This document shows, in pieces, positions 1-10,661 of a DNA stretch of 64,000 bases; position 1 is the first letter of the stretch, and every line of letters starts with the position of its first letter. Below the pieces are notes generated by a model. It had not been told where the DNA came from and ran no database searches. It saw nothing but the letters and a program-made list of their open reading frames with translations. The position numbers and the translations under genes are program-made. The DNA comes from Alnus glutinosa (lineage: Eukaryota > Streptophyta > Magnoliopsida > Fagales > Betulaceae): contig NC_084891.1 in the NCBI RefSeq assembly GCF_958979055.1, forward strand, positions 29,694,001 to 29,758,000, written 5' to 3'.

Positions 1-1573
1 CACAAGGTAATGGTCGAGACTCTGCAATCCATTGCTCCAACTGGGCGTTGGCGTCTGTGAGTTCGAAAATGTGCTAATGTTACTGAGACGCATTTCAGTG
101 TCAAACAGAAATTTCATCAAACATCTGGTCTGCCGTTTGGTTGCGGAGAAAATGAGAGAAAAATAGAGAAACTAAAGTAGATTTCCCATATTCAGGAACC
201 GCTCAACTACAGTTTTGGTAGTTTGATGAGGTTAGGCTTTTCAGCTTCCTAAAAAAACATTAAACAAGCATGAAAACACGTATTTTCACTGAGTACCTGA
301 GAAGTGAGAAGTAGCAGGTCGGCAAAGAGAAAAGAAGCGCGGTTTGATTCTGAGCCGAAGGATGAATTTTGTCTTCTATTTTTTTTAACGGATAAATCTC
401 AAATGATAAAAGAAGCTCTTGGCGTAGAGATAGCAACCTTTTACGGAAAGACATGAAGTTTTTCTTATTTTGTTATTTATTGGAATTGCTGAGCTGACCA
501 CCCGAACAACAAATATTAGAATTAGATTGATAAAAGTGCTAAGCAGTAAGCATCGTATAATTCTAAGATATTATATTATGTATAATTTATATCTTTCTTT
601 TTTTTTTTTAAATGATTAAATTTTTATCATCTTCAAAGTGGGAAAATTACGATAATTTGTCGATAAATAATGAGATTAAATATTAGATTGATAAAAGTGC
701 TAAGCATCATATGAATCGTAAGGGATCCGATCCTACCAACATAAAAGCACATTATATATATTGGACAATTAAGTGTGTTTGAAATTGTAATCTCGTAACA
801 AGAACAATTTTAAACCAAATTTCAGAACATAAATTATTTGAGAACTACGTTTTTAAAAATTGTAATTTAAAAACGTAAAATTTTATAGACTAATTTATGA
901 ATTTAAAGGATAAACTGCGATTTTACTAAACGTTTAATTATGTTTTTAAAAAATTACATTTTTAAATCGCACATATTAAAATCGTTTAAGATATTAGAAT
1001 GATTAATTATTTGTGGGTGTAGTATTTTAATATATCTTTTGTTTTCCATTATCTGTCACTATCGCATAAACACATGTTTAATTTTTTCAATTTTTTTTTT
1101 TCGATTCCTCAGTTTTAGGCAATGATTTGCTTTAATATACATAGAGGAATTATGTTTAAACAGCACCTTACGAAGGTTTTTTTTTTTTTTTTGAGAATAT
1201 TATATTACTCAAAAACTTTCATCTTAAGTATGCTTGCTATATTTACTCTGAGCAGTAATACATGGAGATCAAACAACTGTCTCCATAATTTTCTTTTATT
1301 TTTTTTAAACAAAAAAATATAAACAGAATAAATTTATATTTTTTTGTTTAAAAAAAATAAAAGAAAATGATGGAGACGGTTGTTTGTCCCCTACCTATCA
1401 TTTTCTATTTACTCTATATCTATCATCCCCAGCACATTTCAATATGATTGAGAATAAAAAAATATTTCATTTATAAAATGTTATAAGCTATATATTTTTG
1501 TAATTTTAAAAGATTTAACATTGAAATCGAAAAAAAAAAAAAATAACACTGAAATCTAAAAAGTAAGTTCCGT
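1..1573. other. Intergenic, AT-rich, no supported gene
   Basis: I see no supported coding region. The stretch is AT-rich. A direct repeat of about 25 bp with core gattgataaaagtgctaagc occurs near 527 and again near 682. Positions 840-1000 hold diffuse inverted motifs built on aaacgt and tgcgattt, like the decayed MITE at 42,729. The hairpin at 1271-1386 is listed separately. Confidence 0.5.
1271..1386. repeat. Near-perfect hairpin with ~54-bp arms
   Basis: The arm at about 1271-1324 is repeated in reverse complement at about 1333-1386 with only two or three mismatches and a loop of roughly 8-10 bases. Each arm runs from a cgtctccat-type outer end through a T-rich and an A-rich tract. A small foldback MITE is the most likely explanation. 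The folded RNA would also look like a long small-RNA precursor, but nothing here shows it is transcribed. Confidence 0.7.
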
Positions 1574-3347
1574 TTATAAACAAAAAGGGATTGTCAAATT
1601 AGTGATCTTCCGGCTATCATGCTCTTTTCTTCGTTTACTTGACGTGCTCACAGCTTTTTCCACATCTATTGGGGTAGAATTGCTTGGTTTCTTGGATATT
1701 GATCGGTTTCTCTTTCTACTCTTCGCCTCCAACAAAGTAGTCATTTCTCACCAACGGATATCATCTTTGCTTCTGGAGCTCTTCTCCAAGTTGGCACATT
1801 TCTGAACCTTGGGTTTTGAAGTTTCTGATTTTGAAGATGTTTTGGTCTTTGAGGGACATATCTCTTTCATATGTCCTTTTTGGGTCCCTCTCTTCAGATT
1901 CCAATGTGAACAGAAGTGACATTTGTATACCACCACATTGTTCTGGGTGAAATTACTAGTTTTCTTCCTTCTACGCCTTGCCTTTGCCCTATTCTTTTCA
2001 ATTCGGACAGTACAGTTGAAGCCGGGCTGAAGAATTGTTTCACATCTGTATAAGATTGAACTCTAAAGTCCTACAAGCTACATAAATGAAACCAGCAAAT
2101 AATCCAAGCAAATTTTGATGGCATGTCTTGCCACTATAACCAACTCATAATAAACATCCGTTGTTAGTGCAATCTAAAAGTGGTGACAAAAATCCTTTTA
2201 CCAAGTAAAATATGTGGTCCTTGCTTTGATGTAAATAGGTAATTAACAAAAAAATTATCAAAAAAGTCCTAAGGCATGAATTGCAACTCAAAATCTTACA
2301 GTTATTAAGGATATCTAGCAAGACAACTGACACATAATAACAACTGTTCCAAGAACTCTGTTTACTGCATCGTGTTTGACAATCAATTTGAGGCCAATAT
2401 TTTATTTAGATTTCATTAATCAAGCTGATTAATGCAATATTGAAGACCTGAGAAAGGAAAACCAATCAAGATTTCTCTAGTCAAATCACATGTGCTAACA
2501 AAACCATGAAGTGTGGTAACACACCTATTCTAATAATTCTGCAGTAAGCAGAGGGTATAAGCCATAAGGAGCAAAAAGCAAGCCTGCATGAATCCACATT
2601 TGCTTCCCTATTTGATTGCCACCCAGCAAGATATGCCAATTTTTTTCGTAGTATTCCTCCATCCTAACTTCGAATACATAGAACACCAACTTGAACCAAA
2701 CATGTTTCTTCCCTTTTACAATTCAGCCTACTCTACGCTCTTTAAACACAGCATTACTGACTTCTCTTTTTAGGAGATATTCACAATTCAAACAAACAAC
2801 AAATTTGTAAAGAAAACAAGACTGTCAACAAAACATACCAATCTGTTCTCTTAGTCTTTCCACTACTTTACAATAAACACAAATACTGAAACAGTTGACA
2901 ATTCAACAGCAAGAAAGATTTTGATCTTTAGGTGAATCTGGGATGCAAGAAATATATATACAACTGTACGAAACCTAACCATCAAACAACCCCCAAAACT
3001 TGCGCAGACAGCTAGAAACAATTATCAATCAACAAAAATAATCACATCAAATTGAAGGTACGGACAGACCTCTCGCATGAAAACAGAGAAGAGTCAGGCG
3101 GTACCCCCATGGCCTCCGTTACAGTAGCCAAACGGTGCCCAAAAAAGGCACCCAAAGAAGGAATAGCAGCCTCCCCATTGGCCCATGCCGCTAGCTTCTG
3201 CAAGTGCTTAACTTTTAGCATGGACTCGGAATTCTTGGACCCGCCTTTGGTTTGCTTTCTCCCGATGGATTCTTCTCTCAGCGAGATTGGATTCTGAAAT
3301 CCATGTCTAAGATTTGGTGCTTTCTTAATCCCTCCTTGCTTTCCCAT
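1574..3347 (-). CDS. RNase P/MRP subunit, Rpr2/Rpp21/SNM1-like, with in-frame TGA
   Basis: Two exons on the minus strand: 3347-3070 and 2045 to 1748 (TGA), or to 1574 (TAA) if the TGA is ignored. The donor is AG|gtctgt and the acceptor tacag|A. Splicing rebuilds a zinc ribbon: C91-x2-C94 from the junction (SCERCETILQPGFNC) and C134-x2-C137 (YKCHFCSHWNLKRG). This is the signature of Rpr2/Rpp21/SNM1, a protein subunit of the tRNA- and rRNA-processing ribonucleoproteins RNase P and MRP. The N-terminal half is basic and helical, and the segment between the cysteine pairs is Arg/Lys-rich. Stopping at TGA 1750-1748 gives 191 residues. The same frame then stays open for 57 basic codons to TAA 1576-1574 and ends LTIPFCL. 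So either the C-terminus was recently truncated or the gene is an early pseudogene. The ATG at 3347 is the first in the exon. Family call is firm; intactness is uncertain. Confidence 0.82.
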
Positions 3348-3738
3348 TGTACCGTTTTGTTTTCTATTCTCTCAGGAATTTTGTCGAACACTTCAGTGCA
3401 ACAGTTCAGGTCACCTTCCAACAAATCAGCCTCAGCTTGGTATAAACATTAGTGTAGAATTCATGCTCACGTTTGGCTCATATGACGAGTGCAGAAGTCT
3501 CTCATGAAGCAGACCGCATTTTCTAAAAAGCAGCTAGCTCTGATGCAAGATGCTCGCTTCAATGATCACTTGTACATAATTAACATTAGTCATATATATG
3601 TACATATGTTGTCAAGCCAAAAGCTCATCATGGTAATTCAACATTTCCTGAACAACCTAAAACTAACAACGTTTTCTTTTCTTAAGAAGATAACAACAGT
3701 TGAAAAAGTTTAGTTGACACATCTACCAGTACATGAGG
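3348..3738. other. Upstream flank of the Rpr2-like gene
   Basis: This 391-bp stretch lies directly upstream of the Rpr2-like start and should hold its promoter and leader. It has T- and C-rich runs near 3350-3370. I could not pick a convincing TATA box. It ends at the left target duplication of the insertion that follows. Confidence 0.4.
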
Positions 3739-4785
3739 AAAACTAGGGTTGTATTTTTAGAACGAACAAATAGCATGTGCTATTATAAAAGCTGCAAATC
3801 ATACATCATGAGAAATAAAGGGACAAGACCCCTAAACTCTAAGTCAAAAGGATCTGACTTAAAAAACAACTGTCTGTGCAGAAACGTCAAACCCTACTAG
3901 AATTACATTTGGGCCTCTCTTACATTAACGCTCACACTCAGATAAAAGAGGGCCGATCTAGCATCTAGCCAACAAAAATTCTATTAAAATCTGAGTAATA
4001 CACAGCCAAACTGTACATAGAAACAAGAGGATACACAACAACACAGTGCAGAAAAGACCAAAAAAACACAGCAACCGGCAGAGGAGACAGAGACGGAATC
4101 CACCGGAGACGGCGGCGCGTGGGAAACACGTGCCATCACCAGCTGCCCCCAGCCGTAGATCCGCCACCGTAGCCCCCATCCCCAACGAGCACGGCCAGAA
4201 AATGGTGGAGTGTGGCCTTCACGCGCACCAAAGAGCAAAGGCCTCTCTGGCGCGTGCAGGCCACGCGCCGTTCATCGACGAACGACGTGACACGTGCTTC
4301 CGGCAGCAGGAACAAACGGCGACGGAGAACAAGGTTGAGGGGCGCGTGTCTTGAGAAAAACAACGGGGTTGAGTAGATCTGGCTCCAAAAAATCGAAAAA
4401 ACCCTTGAAAAAACAGGCCAAAAACCACCGCTAGGAGACACGGACGCCACCATATCCCCGCGTTAGGCACCATGCTTTTAGCTTTACTGCCTGACAAAAG
4501 AAAGGAAGAAAAAAACTAACACAAAAAACAAGCCACCATAGCCTCTAGAGGCTAGGGGAAAACAGCCACCATCGGACTTGTAGGGGGGAACAAAGCTCCA
4601 CAACCTATAGGCTGGAAGAAATTTAGCCTCTACTGAAAAAAAACTCAGGGAGGGAACAAAAGACACCTTAGTCCAAGATGACTAAGGGGCACAAAGGGGC
4701 CGGGGGAGGAAGGCAGCCTCCCTCCCCCGGCAAGCAAGCATTCCTGGGGGTGTTCTCTAGAGAGGGTCAAAACTAGGGTTGTATT
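3739..4785 (-). mobile_element. 1.0-kb retroposed insertion with 17-bp target duplication
   Basis: The sequence aaaactagggttgtatt occurs at 3739-3755 and again, perfectly, at 4769-4785. Between them are about 1013 bp (3756-4768). A 17-bp duplication is typical of LINE-encoded endonuclease insertion, not of LTR elements (4-6 bp) or most DNA transposons. Read on the minus strand, the insert starts GACCCTCTCTAGAG, has a GC-rich first two thirds (about 4080-4760) and ends in a short A run next to the A-rich side of the duplication, the expected 3' end of a retroposon. It lacks reverse transcriptase motifs, so it is a non-autonomous element, a LINE with an internal deletion, or a retrocopied transcript. 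Several short open frames cross it; none is recognisable. Confidence 0.7.
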
Positions 4786-5603
4786 AAGTATAATAAAAAG
4801 AGCAAGAAACCAAAAAACCACGAAACCTTATCCCATGAGTAAGCAGACAGAATTACCAGCCATACTTAGAGCAGTCACACGGATTTACAGGTGGGCAAAA
4901 CCATATTTACCATGTCATAATTAAACACCGCTCAATAAACTCACTTCAACCCGTAGTTATCGGGTGCAAAGAAACCCCATATGAACTGTTGAATACAAGA
5001 GAAGGCTGCCAATAGATACCCAATTTTATGGGCAATGTTAAGCATGCGCTCACACATATACAGTGACACAGAGTAGTCAGTGTCCAAGAAATCGGGCATG
5101 GTCAAAGATCAAATCTTCGTCTTTGCCAATTTCCCAGCTTGGAACTAGAGGGATAAATGTTCAGCAACGATATAAAGCATTAGCAAAGTTGCAGACAGTA
5201 ACAAAATCATACCATGTTCCAGAGACAGAAATTTGGACCAAAAGAATAGTGTTTCATATCCATCCCCAAAACCAACACGCAGTTAATTGCAATCTACAAG
5301 CGCAAAAACAAGATTTTGACACCTTTTTTTTAAAAAAAAATCCAGTCCTATTATTAAACACTTAAACATGACTAGTTTTAAAAATTAGCACTTGTACACA
5401 TTTTTCATCATAACCCACTTGACACTTCCATATGCAATGTAAATAAATTCTCAAGAAAACAAATCTTTGTTCCAACAAAAAACCCCAAGTCATCATCTTC
5501 AATCATTTAAACAAAACGTTTAAAGACGGGGATAGAAAGTATTACCATTTGGGTAATTGTTCCATGCAGTCCCTTAACAAAAGTGATGAGAGGGAGAGAT
5601 GAG
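4786..5603. other. Intergenic, no feature recognised
   Basis: Apart from a short A/T tract near 5326-5342 I see nothing here. The small open frames have no recognisable motif. Confidence 0.4.
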
Positions 5604-5802
5604 AGTAATGCTACATATCACCCATTTGTCTCAATTTTATCTCCCAAAAATTGATGTGGTTTTTAAAATCACCATTGAAAATTGAAATTATGATAGATCA
5701 TTATTGGATCAAAAGAAGGACAAGAGGGTAATATGTAGCATTACTCGATTTTAAAAGCCGCATCAATTTTGGAGGGACAAGGGGTGATATGTAGCATTAC
5801 TC
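5604..5802. repeat. MITE with gagtaatgctacatat termini
   Basis: The left end gagtaatgctacatatcacc at 5604 matches the reverse complement of the right end, which finishes at about 5802. A third partial copy of the terminus, tatgtagcattactcg, lies inside at about 5733-5749, so the element is rearranged or one copy is nested in another. There are no coding motifs. Confidence 0.6.
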
Positions 5803-6249
5803 CTTAAAATCACCATTGAAATTATGATAGATCACTATTGGATTTGGCACAATCGCTAGAGTTTATGACATTTTTTTGATTCTTGTGGTGGGTACAGTTT
5901 GACACTTTTTGTTTTCTCTAATCTCTACCCATACAAGAGTTTGAGATTTTTCCGGAAGCAATCTTTTTTAAAGGTTGATTGCCTACTGCCCTACACAGTC
6001 TACACTTGAAATGTTGGCGTTTATTTGGATTTGGCTTCATGCAAGTTTGATTTGTCATTTGAAATGTTGGTGTTTTTTTGGCTTTTGGTTTGATTTTAGA
6101 GTTGTAATGTACTGATGATTGGATTTGTATTTGGATTGGTTTTAGAGTTCTAAACTTCTAATGTACTGATATTTGGATTTGTATTTGGATTTATAATGTG
6201 TTGGATTTGTATTTAGATTTTGTAATTTTGTAATTTTTGTACTAAGGTT
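5803..6249. other. Intergenic with degenerate TTGGATTTG repeats
   Basis: No gene is recognised. From about 6020 to 6235 the motif ttggatttgtatttgga recurs several times at irregular spacing, forming a low-complexity degenerate tandem repeat. Confidence 0.4.
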
Positions 6250-6520
6250 ATAGATTTGTATCTACAAAAACCAGTCCAAAATCGGCCCAAATCCAATCCA
6301 AACCCATACCAAAATCGGCCCAAAGTCAACCTAAAGCCCACATTAAAATGCGATTTTCAAATCACAAGTTATAAACGTAATAATCGCTAACCAGCGGTTA
6401 TAAGAAAAACCGCTAACCGTCTATGCGGAGGCGATTGTAGTTGTTAAAATTCAATAATTATCTTAGGTAGTTGCGGTTAACGATTTTATTCAATAACTGC
6501 GAACCATAATCGTACACAAT
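6250..6520. repeat. Truncated copy of the MITE family seen at 39,011
   Basis: The sequence shares with 39,170-39,394 the order of motifs: repeated aaaatcggccca-type units, then aaccgctaacc blocks, then inverted forms of the same. The right end is intact-like, whereas the left terminus seen at 39,011 is not visible here. No coding potential. Confidence 0.45.
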
Positions 6521-7312
6521 TCAACCATTTTGGATTGGAATGGTGTAATAAATAGTAAAGCCCTACACCCTTGAAAACGATAATGGGATGGATGGGGGTA
6601 GAGTCTACTGGGCTTTGAGACTGGTGTGAACCTTTTTATAACTTTTTGTTCGGCCTTTGAAGCTAGTTGCCATAAACACAGGCTTTATGAAATCCTTGAG
6701 TTGCGGTTGGCCCGGTGGCCTTTAAAACCCCTTTCCTCTTTCTAAAAGACCAAAAAAAAAAAAAAAAAAAGGAAAAAAAAAAGGCTTCCTTTAATAAAAC
6801 TTTCTATATTTTTTTTTTTCTTTTCGTTGAAAAAAATGTTTTGATGTGATGTAAAATAGAAGTAGTTTTGTATTTGAAGTTATTTGTTAATGATTTAATT
6901 AAATTTAAAGAGTATTATCAATCAAACTTAAAGGTTTTTTTTTTTAAAAAAAAAAAAATTAGGTTAGAGGATTTTTTTTTAAAAAAAAAATAAAAAAATT
7001 AGAATATTGAATTGATATATATTCAAAATGATATTCATGTGAGACTTAAAAATGCATATAAAAAAAAGGCTGAATTAGCCCTTGTCAAATGTCAATATTG
7101 ACTTGTATTTTAGATTCATTTTAATTTAATAGACTAAATTATTTTTGAACTTTTGATAAAAAGAAAATAATAATAAACCACATTGATGTCCTAATGGTTG
7201 TGAAACGATCAATTCCATCAAGAGAAGTTGCTTTGCAATTTAGCCCTCGTCAAATATCAGCATTGACTTGCTACACAGACTCCAAAGTCTTCGTACTTGC
7301 AATATTTGATTT
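6521..7312. other. Intergenic, long A and T homopolymer runs
   Basis: No gene is recognised. Homopolymer tracts occur at about 6750-6783, 6810-6825 and 6935-6990. Confidence 0.4.
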
Positions 7313-7945
7313 CTGAAAAAAATTATATTTTACCTCTCAATGGTTTATATTTTTTTTTTAATTGTCTCAAAAGTGAAAAAAAAAAAAATTGTAATGCACC
7401 CCAACCAAGTTTCATAATTTTGCAATGTAATTATTCCGTTACTTAAGTTTGTACTTTTTGATGAAAATAGACTCACATGCGATTCAAGTGAATTTTTAAA
7501 AGCAATCGTTCTGAAAACATCCCTAAAAAAATAAATTTCTTTTTTTTTTAAAAAAAGAAAAACGGCTAATTTTTTTTTTCTTTTTTAGGCCTAGGGGGTG
7601 GCGAACCACTCCCATGACCCATGGAAGTGATTCAACCACCCTCATGTAGCCAAATGGGGGTGGCCCTAAGGGTTTGTGGTAGTTTCGACCACCCCTATTT
7701 GGCCAAACCACCTTAGGCCTACTGAATGAGAGTGGCTGAGTCACCCATAATTACTTATTTATTTTTAAAAATAATATTTCCGAAAGAAATGCTCTTAAAA
7801 ATGACAAACTTAAGTAACAGATGAATGTCATTGAAATTTTTTAAAATTTAGTTAGGGTGCATTGCAATTTATTTATTTTACTTTGAAGGTAATATTGAGA
7901 AAGCAGTAAAATATTGAGAAGGTAAAGTGTAATTTTTCTTTGATT
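7313..7945. repeat. Foldback/MITE element with long imperfect TIRs
   Basis: The left arm (about 7313-7465) and the reverse complement of the right arm (about 7795-7945) align over roughly 150 bp, including the shared blocks attgcaatgcaccc (one change) and gttacttaagtttgt. The centre (about 7585-7750) is GC-rich and built of self-complementary ggtggtcgaaccacc-like units. A related centre recurs at about 13,715-13,790. No transposase frame is visible, so this is a non-autonomous element. The exact ends and target duplication are not certain. Confidence 0.6.
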
Positions 7946-9136
7946 TTAAATCCATCAAAATAAAATAACGTTACTTTAAGTATCAATAATTTGGAACAAT
8001 TGGGCCAATTTTATATGTGAAATTGTGAGTTTAAAAGCAATCTAGAGCCTAATGTTAACTCGTTAGTGTGTTTGTACGAATCATTTTGTGATAATTATCA
8101 TTCTTTTAATTGTAATTTTGACCCATTTGTTTTCCCTTTATGCTTTCGTTTTATTTGAACTGAATAATTTGATAATAAATAAAAGAATCTTAATGGTAAA
8201 AATCCAATGAGTATATTGTTTAGGCAACCGTTTAGATTGTCTCACATTTAATAAATGCGTAAAGTCCTATTTTGTATATCTTTTTGTTATTTTGAATGGA
8301 TATTTTGTTGATTAGAAATTTAAATTAGTGTTATTTATTTATTTTTTTTTTTTCTCAAGCTGATCGGTTCAGTCCCTCAACCATCATGACGGGGTGATTG
8401 ACCATTGTCTTACTCTAAGAAGTTCTTATTAGATCAAGATATACATAGGCGGTCCATTTAACGTTACATATTTATCTTTCTTATTTTATTGGATTGATGT
8501 AGTCGTTTTCATCAATTTTTGTATTAATCTTTATTAAAAAGGAAAAAAAACTTAATAGCCGATGGACATTATCAAATAAAAAATAAAAATATGAATTTAG
8601 AATAAAAACCGTACCAAAGATGAGTATTTGGAATTTTCTTTCATAATTAAAGGTGGCACTAAAATGAAAAATATGAATGCAGTGAAGTGTCGTTAATCGT
8701 TATGGTCACCTTGAGGCTTGATGCACCTAGCCATGGCCGAACATAATTTGGGCTTGGGTCACTGAGAGATTGGGTGGAGTTCATTAGAAATGGGCTTTTT
8801 CCGAGTGAAACTCTCTTACACACAAAAAGAAAATGCATTGGAATTGGGCCTGCGCTGACCTCCAACCCGAGTCCACCAGAGAGTCGTTGACCGACCAACC
8901 GAGAGAGAAGAAGAAACACAAAGGAAAACACAAAGGGGCGAAGATCGAAAGGACGCTTAAGATCTACGCAGCCAATACCGTGAAAGCACACGGATCAATG
9001 ACATGGCATAAAATTTAAAATCCCGCCTAAACCCCCAAATTTCATTTCATGCGCAATTGAATTTCAATTTAACCCTGAACTTAATATCTCCGCCTTTCGG
9101 CATCTCGAGCCCCCTCACAATCAATCCCACTTATCT
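7946..9136. other. Intergenic and distal HMGB upstream region
   Basis: No gene is supported. The small open frames near 8659-9018 overlap the region expected to hold the HMGB promoter and are not recognisable proteins. Confidence 0.4.
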
Positions 9137-9195
9137 CTCTCTCTCTCTCTCTTTCCGCGTTGAAACTCTAGCCCCAACCCTAACCCTAACCCTAG
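9137..9195 (+). promoter_or_regulatory. CT tract and telo-box cluster in HMGB leader
   Basis: A (CT)n run at about 9137-9154 is followed by three AACCCTA repeats at 9176-9195, ending 109 bases before the HMGB ATG. In plants, telo-box (AAACCCTAA-type) and CT-rich leader elements are characteristic of highly expressed growth-related genes such as ribosomal protein genes. Three repeats in a gene leader are regulatory-type sequence, not a telomere. Confidence 0.65.
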
Positions 9196-9304
9196 TTCGA
9201 GTTCACCAGACCTGTGAGTCCGTTGATTCCGATCGATTTTCGACGAATTTTCGCGTATTTTGAACGATTTTCACTGATCTGATCGTGTTTTTTGCAGGTT
9301 CGCC

Positions 9305-10661
9305 ATGAAAGGAACGAAAGCCAAGTCTGAGTCGAAGAGAGCTGATCCCAAGTAAGTTTTATTGTTCTTCTAAAAATCTGTTCCTTGTTTTAGCCATCCG
9401 AATAAAACCCCGTTGATCATGGTCTCTCAGATCTTAGATCTAAAAATGATGAAAACAACTCTTTTTTTCTTTTTTCTTTTCTTTCTGTGTGTGTGTGTGC
9501 GCGTGCGTGTCTTTGTCTCTGTCTCTGTCTCTCTATCTATATCTACATGTATACGTATATGAATATCTTTGTATTGATGTTTTTCGTGTGGTTTTGTGTG
9601 TGGTGGTAGGCTTTCTGTGAATAAGAAAGGCAGTGCTTCCACGAAAGCTGGAAAGGCACCGACTAAGAAGGGAAAGGCCACGAAAGACCCTAACAAGCCT
9701 AAAAGGCCCGCCAGTGCTTTCTTCGTTTTCATGTAGCTGTTCTTGTTACCCTTCAATCTCGTTTCTCAATTTTTTTTGTTTGTTTTACCGGAAAATAAAT
9801 GTTTCCCGAGAAAAAAGAAAGTGAAAGTCCACGTAACACACCCACAGACTCAAATATGATTTTTATTTTTACCAACAAGTTAGAAGTACATGTTGAACGG
9901 AGGCTTGTTTGTTACCTCAAGTTGTAATTTATATCAATCTATATCTCGCCTTTTCATTTATTTATTTTAATTTCCTAAATTTGATGATTACAGGGAGGAG
10001 TTCAGGAAGCAGTTCAATAAGGATCACCCTGACAATAAATCAGTCTCTGCTGTAAGTCTTAATGTGATCTATTCCTTTTTGGATATGGGTAGTTAAGTAA
10101 ATGGTGTAGTTCTCATGAGTTTGAATCCGTTATTGTTGATGGTATAATTATCAGGTTGGTAAAGCTGCTGGAGCTAAATGGAAGTCTATGTCTGATGCTG
10201 TAAGTGTCTCCCAAAATTGAAATTATTGATTAATGTTAAACAATAAGTGGTTTTGAGTTAAAGAACACAATTAATTTCAGGAGAAGGCACCATTTGTAGC
10301 TAAGGCAGAGAAAAGGAAGGTTGACTATGAGAAGAACATGAAAGCCTATAACAAGAAGCAGGTAATTCCTTATATATATTATACTTTGTTTGTTTGTTTT
10401 GTTGTGGATCTATGTAACCAATGAATGATTGGTTTGCTTGGTTTTTTGGTTGAATCAGGCTGAAGGTGCCAATGCAGCAGAGGACGAAGTTGAGTCTGAG
10501 AAGTCAATGTCTGAGGTGAATGATGAGGATGAAGGAGATGAAGATGGCAGTGATGAGGTTTGTCAGAATTCTTTAGTGTGATTCTGTATAAGAAGGTTTG
10601 AATCTTCATTTTAATTGATTGTTTTTTATTCTCTCGTTTGCAGGAGGATGATGATGAGTAG
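9305..10661 (+). CDS. HMGB-type high mobility group protein
   Basis: Seven exons with GT-AG borders: 9305-9351, 9610-9732, 9994-10051, 10155-10199, 10281-10361, 10459-10557 and 10644-10661 (TAG). They total 157 codons, i.e. a 156-residue protein. It has the plant HMGB order: a Lys-rich N-terminus (residues 1-42), one HMG box (about 43-115, beginning DPNKPKRPASAFFVF, with AGAKWKSMSDAEKAPF and YEKNMKAYNKKQ) and an acidic tail (about 125-156, ending DEEDDDE). HMGB proteins bind the DNA minor groove, bend DNA and loosen chromatin in the nucleus, where the acidic tail moderates binding. Length and architecture fit the small ubiquitous HMGB2/HMGB3 group; the exact orthologue was not determined. The ATG follows the telo-box leader and all exon phases agree. 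Nothing is broken. Confidence 0.95.

Noticed and set aside
1-60. Possible end of a coding exon at the window edge
   Set aside because: Both strands give short open reading (plus: ending GRWRL stop; minus: after a cag acceptor). With 60 bases and no recognised motif neither can be supported.
4046-4497. Overlapping open frames of about 90-105 codons on both strands
   Set aside because: They lie inside the GC-rich retroposed insert, where low stop-codon density makes chance frames; no motif is recognisable.
9176-9195. Telomere-like AACCCTA repeats
   Set aside because: Only three units, in the leader of an HMGB gene; this is a telo-box regulatory motif, not an interstitial telomere.
9427-9756. 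Minus-strand 109-codon frame
   Set aside because: It is antisense to an HMGB exon and intron, and its Arg-Thr-Glu repeats come from the tgtgtg/tctctg run.
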